Program-made: the position numbers and the translations under genes
The notes under the pieces: generated by a model
What the model was told of the DNA's origin: nothing
The model's database searches: none
What the model saw: only the letters and a program-made list of their open reading frames with translations
Shown: piece by piece, positions 63,939-64,000 of the stretch
Layout: the number at the start of each line of letters is the position of its first letter
Numbering within the stretch: the first letter of the stretch is position 1
Assembly: GCF_006494425.1 (NCBI RefSeq)
Contig: NZ_VHIV01000004.1
Coordinates: 124,001-188,000 of the forward strand
Source: Bacillus dicomae
GTDB taxonomy: Bacteria; Bacillota; Bacilli; Bacillales; Bacillaceae_G
Direction: 5' to 3'
Length of the DNA stretch: 64,000 nucleotides

Positions 63939-64000
63939 TTATTGACGTACCGGCTTTTCTACATCTTCTTTTCTATACTTTTGCTTTGTTGCTTCTCCGC
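63939..64000 (-). CDS. spoIIID: Stage III sporulation regulator SpoIIID, C-terminal end (partial)
   Basis: Only the last 19 residues and stop are in the window (GEATKQKYRKEDVEKPVRQ). They match the basic SpoIIID tail after the helix-turn-helix, and the order spoIIID-mbl is conserved in Bacillus. The start lies beyond the right edge. Confidence 0.85.
   Translation of the reverse strand, partial: GEATKQKYRKEDVEKPVRQ

Overview
The window looks like chromosome of a Bacillus cereus-group species (B. cereus / B. thuringiensis type). The evidence is the low-GC sequence, strong AGGAGG ribosome sites, an EntA-type SH3b/3D protein, a ComK-family gene, a spoIIID-mbl pair, and a repeat resembling the dispersed bcr-type elements of this group. 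No rRNA, tRNA, CRISPR array, phage or insertion sequence was seen. About 58 protein genes are supported, several with starts corrected by ribosome-site position. The spoIIID 3' end at the right edge is included.

Layout. 1-12.5 kb (mostly + strand) holds envelope and transport genes: the 3' part of ltaS, D-amino-acid transaminase, a five-SH3b NlpC/P60 hydrolase, a CNT nucleoside transporter, a degenerate-GGDEF protein overlapping a processive GT2 glycosyltransferase, a BCCT betaine transporter and EntA. 12.6-16.1 kb (-) is a three-gene operon of zinc-ribbon proteins, one of them TcaA/YvbJ-like. 16.2-20.6 kb (+) is the SWIM-protein/SNF2-helicase pair ywqB-ywqA. 20.6-23.4 kb holds small genes: VanZ, DUF1659, DUF2922, DUF4359, a ComK paralogue and a small sigma-70-like factor. 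23.6-27.5 kb (-) is yknXYZ followed by yknW, and 27.8-28.5 kb (+) is an HTH regulator with a membrane partner.

28.6-34 kb (-) is an organophosphate transporter with a lipoprotein binding component, a membrane protein, a histidine kinase and a response regulator. 34.1-39.1 kb (-) is the mannose system manR-manP-manA. 39.3-61.4 kb (-) is an exopolysaccharide/capsule locus: two tyrosine kinases, a chain-length modulator, a tyrosine phosphatase, galU, a PglF/PglE/PglD/PglC-type diacetylbacillosamine module, three glycosyltransferases, Wzy, Wzx, GDP-mannose and UDP-glucuronate/galacturonate synthesis, an LCP ligase, an SGNH-like protein and galE. 61.7-64 kb (-) is fabZ, mbl and the end of spoIIID.

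How the genes work together. The EPS locus encodes a Wzx/Wzy-type pathway. A diacetylbacillosamine-like sugar phosphate is placed on undecaprenyl phosphate, and three transferases extend it. The unit is then flipped, polymerised, length-controlled by the Wzz/BY-kinase/phosphatase trio, and probably attached to the wall by the LCP protein. A structured RNA followed by an intrinsic terminator lies exactly between the control genes and the biosynthetic genes. That is the position of the EAR antitermination RNA in B. subtilis eps, and this is the most notable regulatory signal here.

Other signals to examine are four ATTTGAAAT motifs spaced 21-22 bp upstream of the sigma-like gene, paired TGTCA-N8-TGACA operators on the HTH gene's own promoter, WalR-like boxes upstream of two wall-hydrolase genes, and a consensus CcpA cre site at the start of transcription of an unlisted 44-codon ORF.
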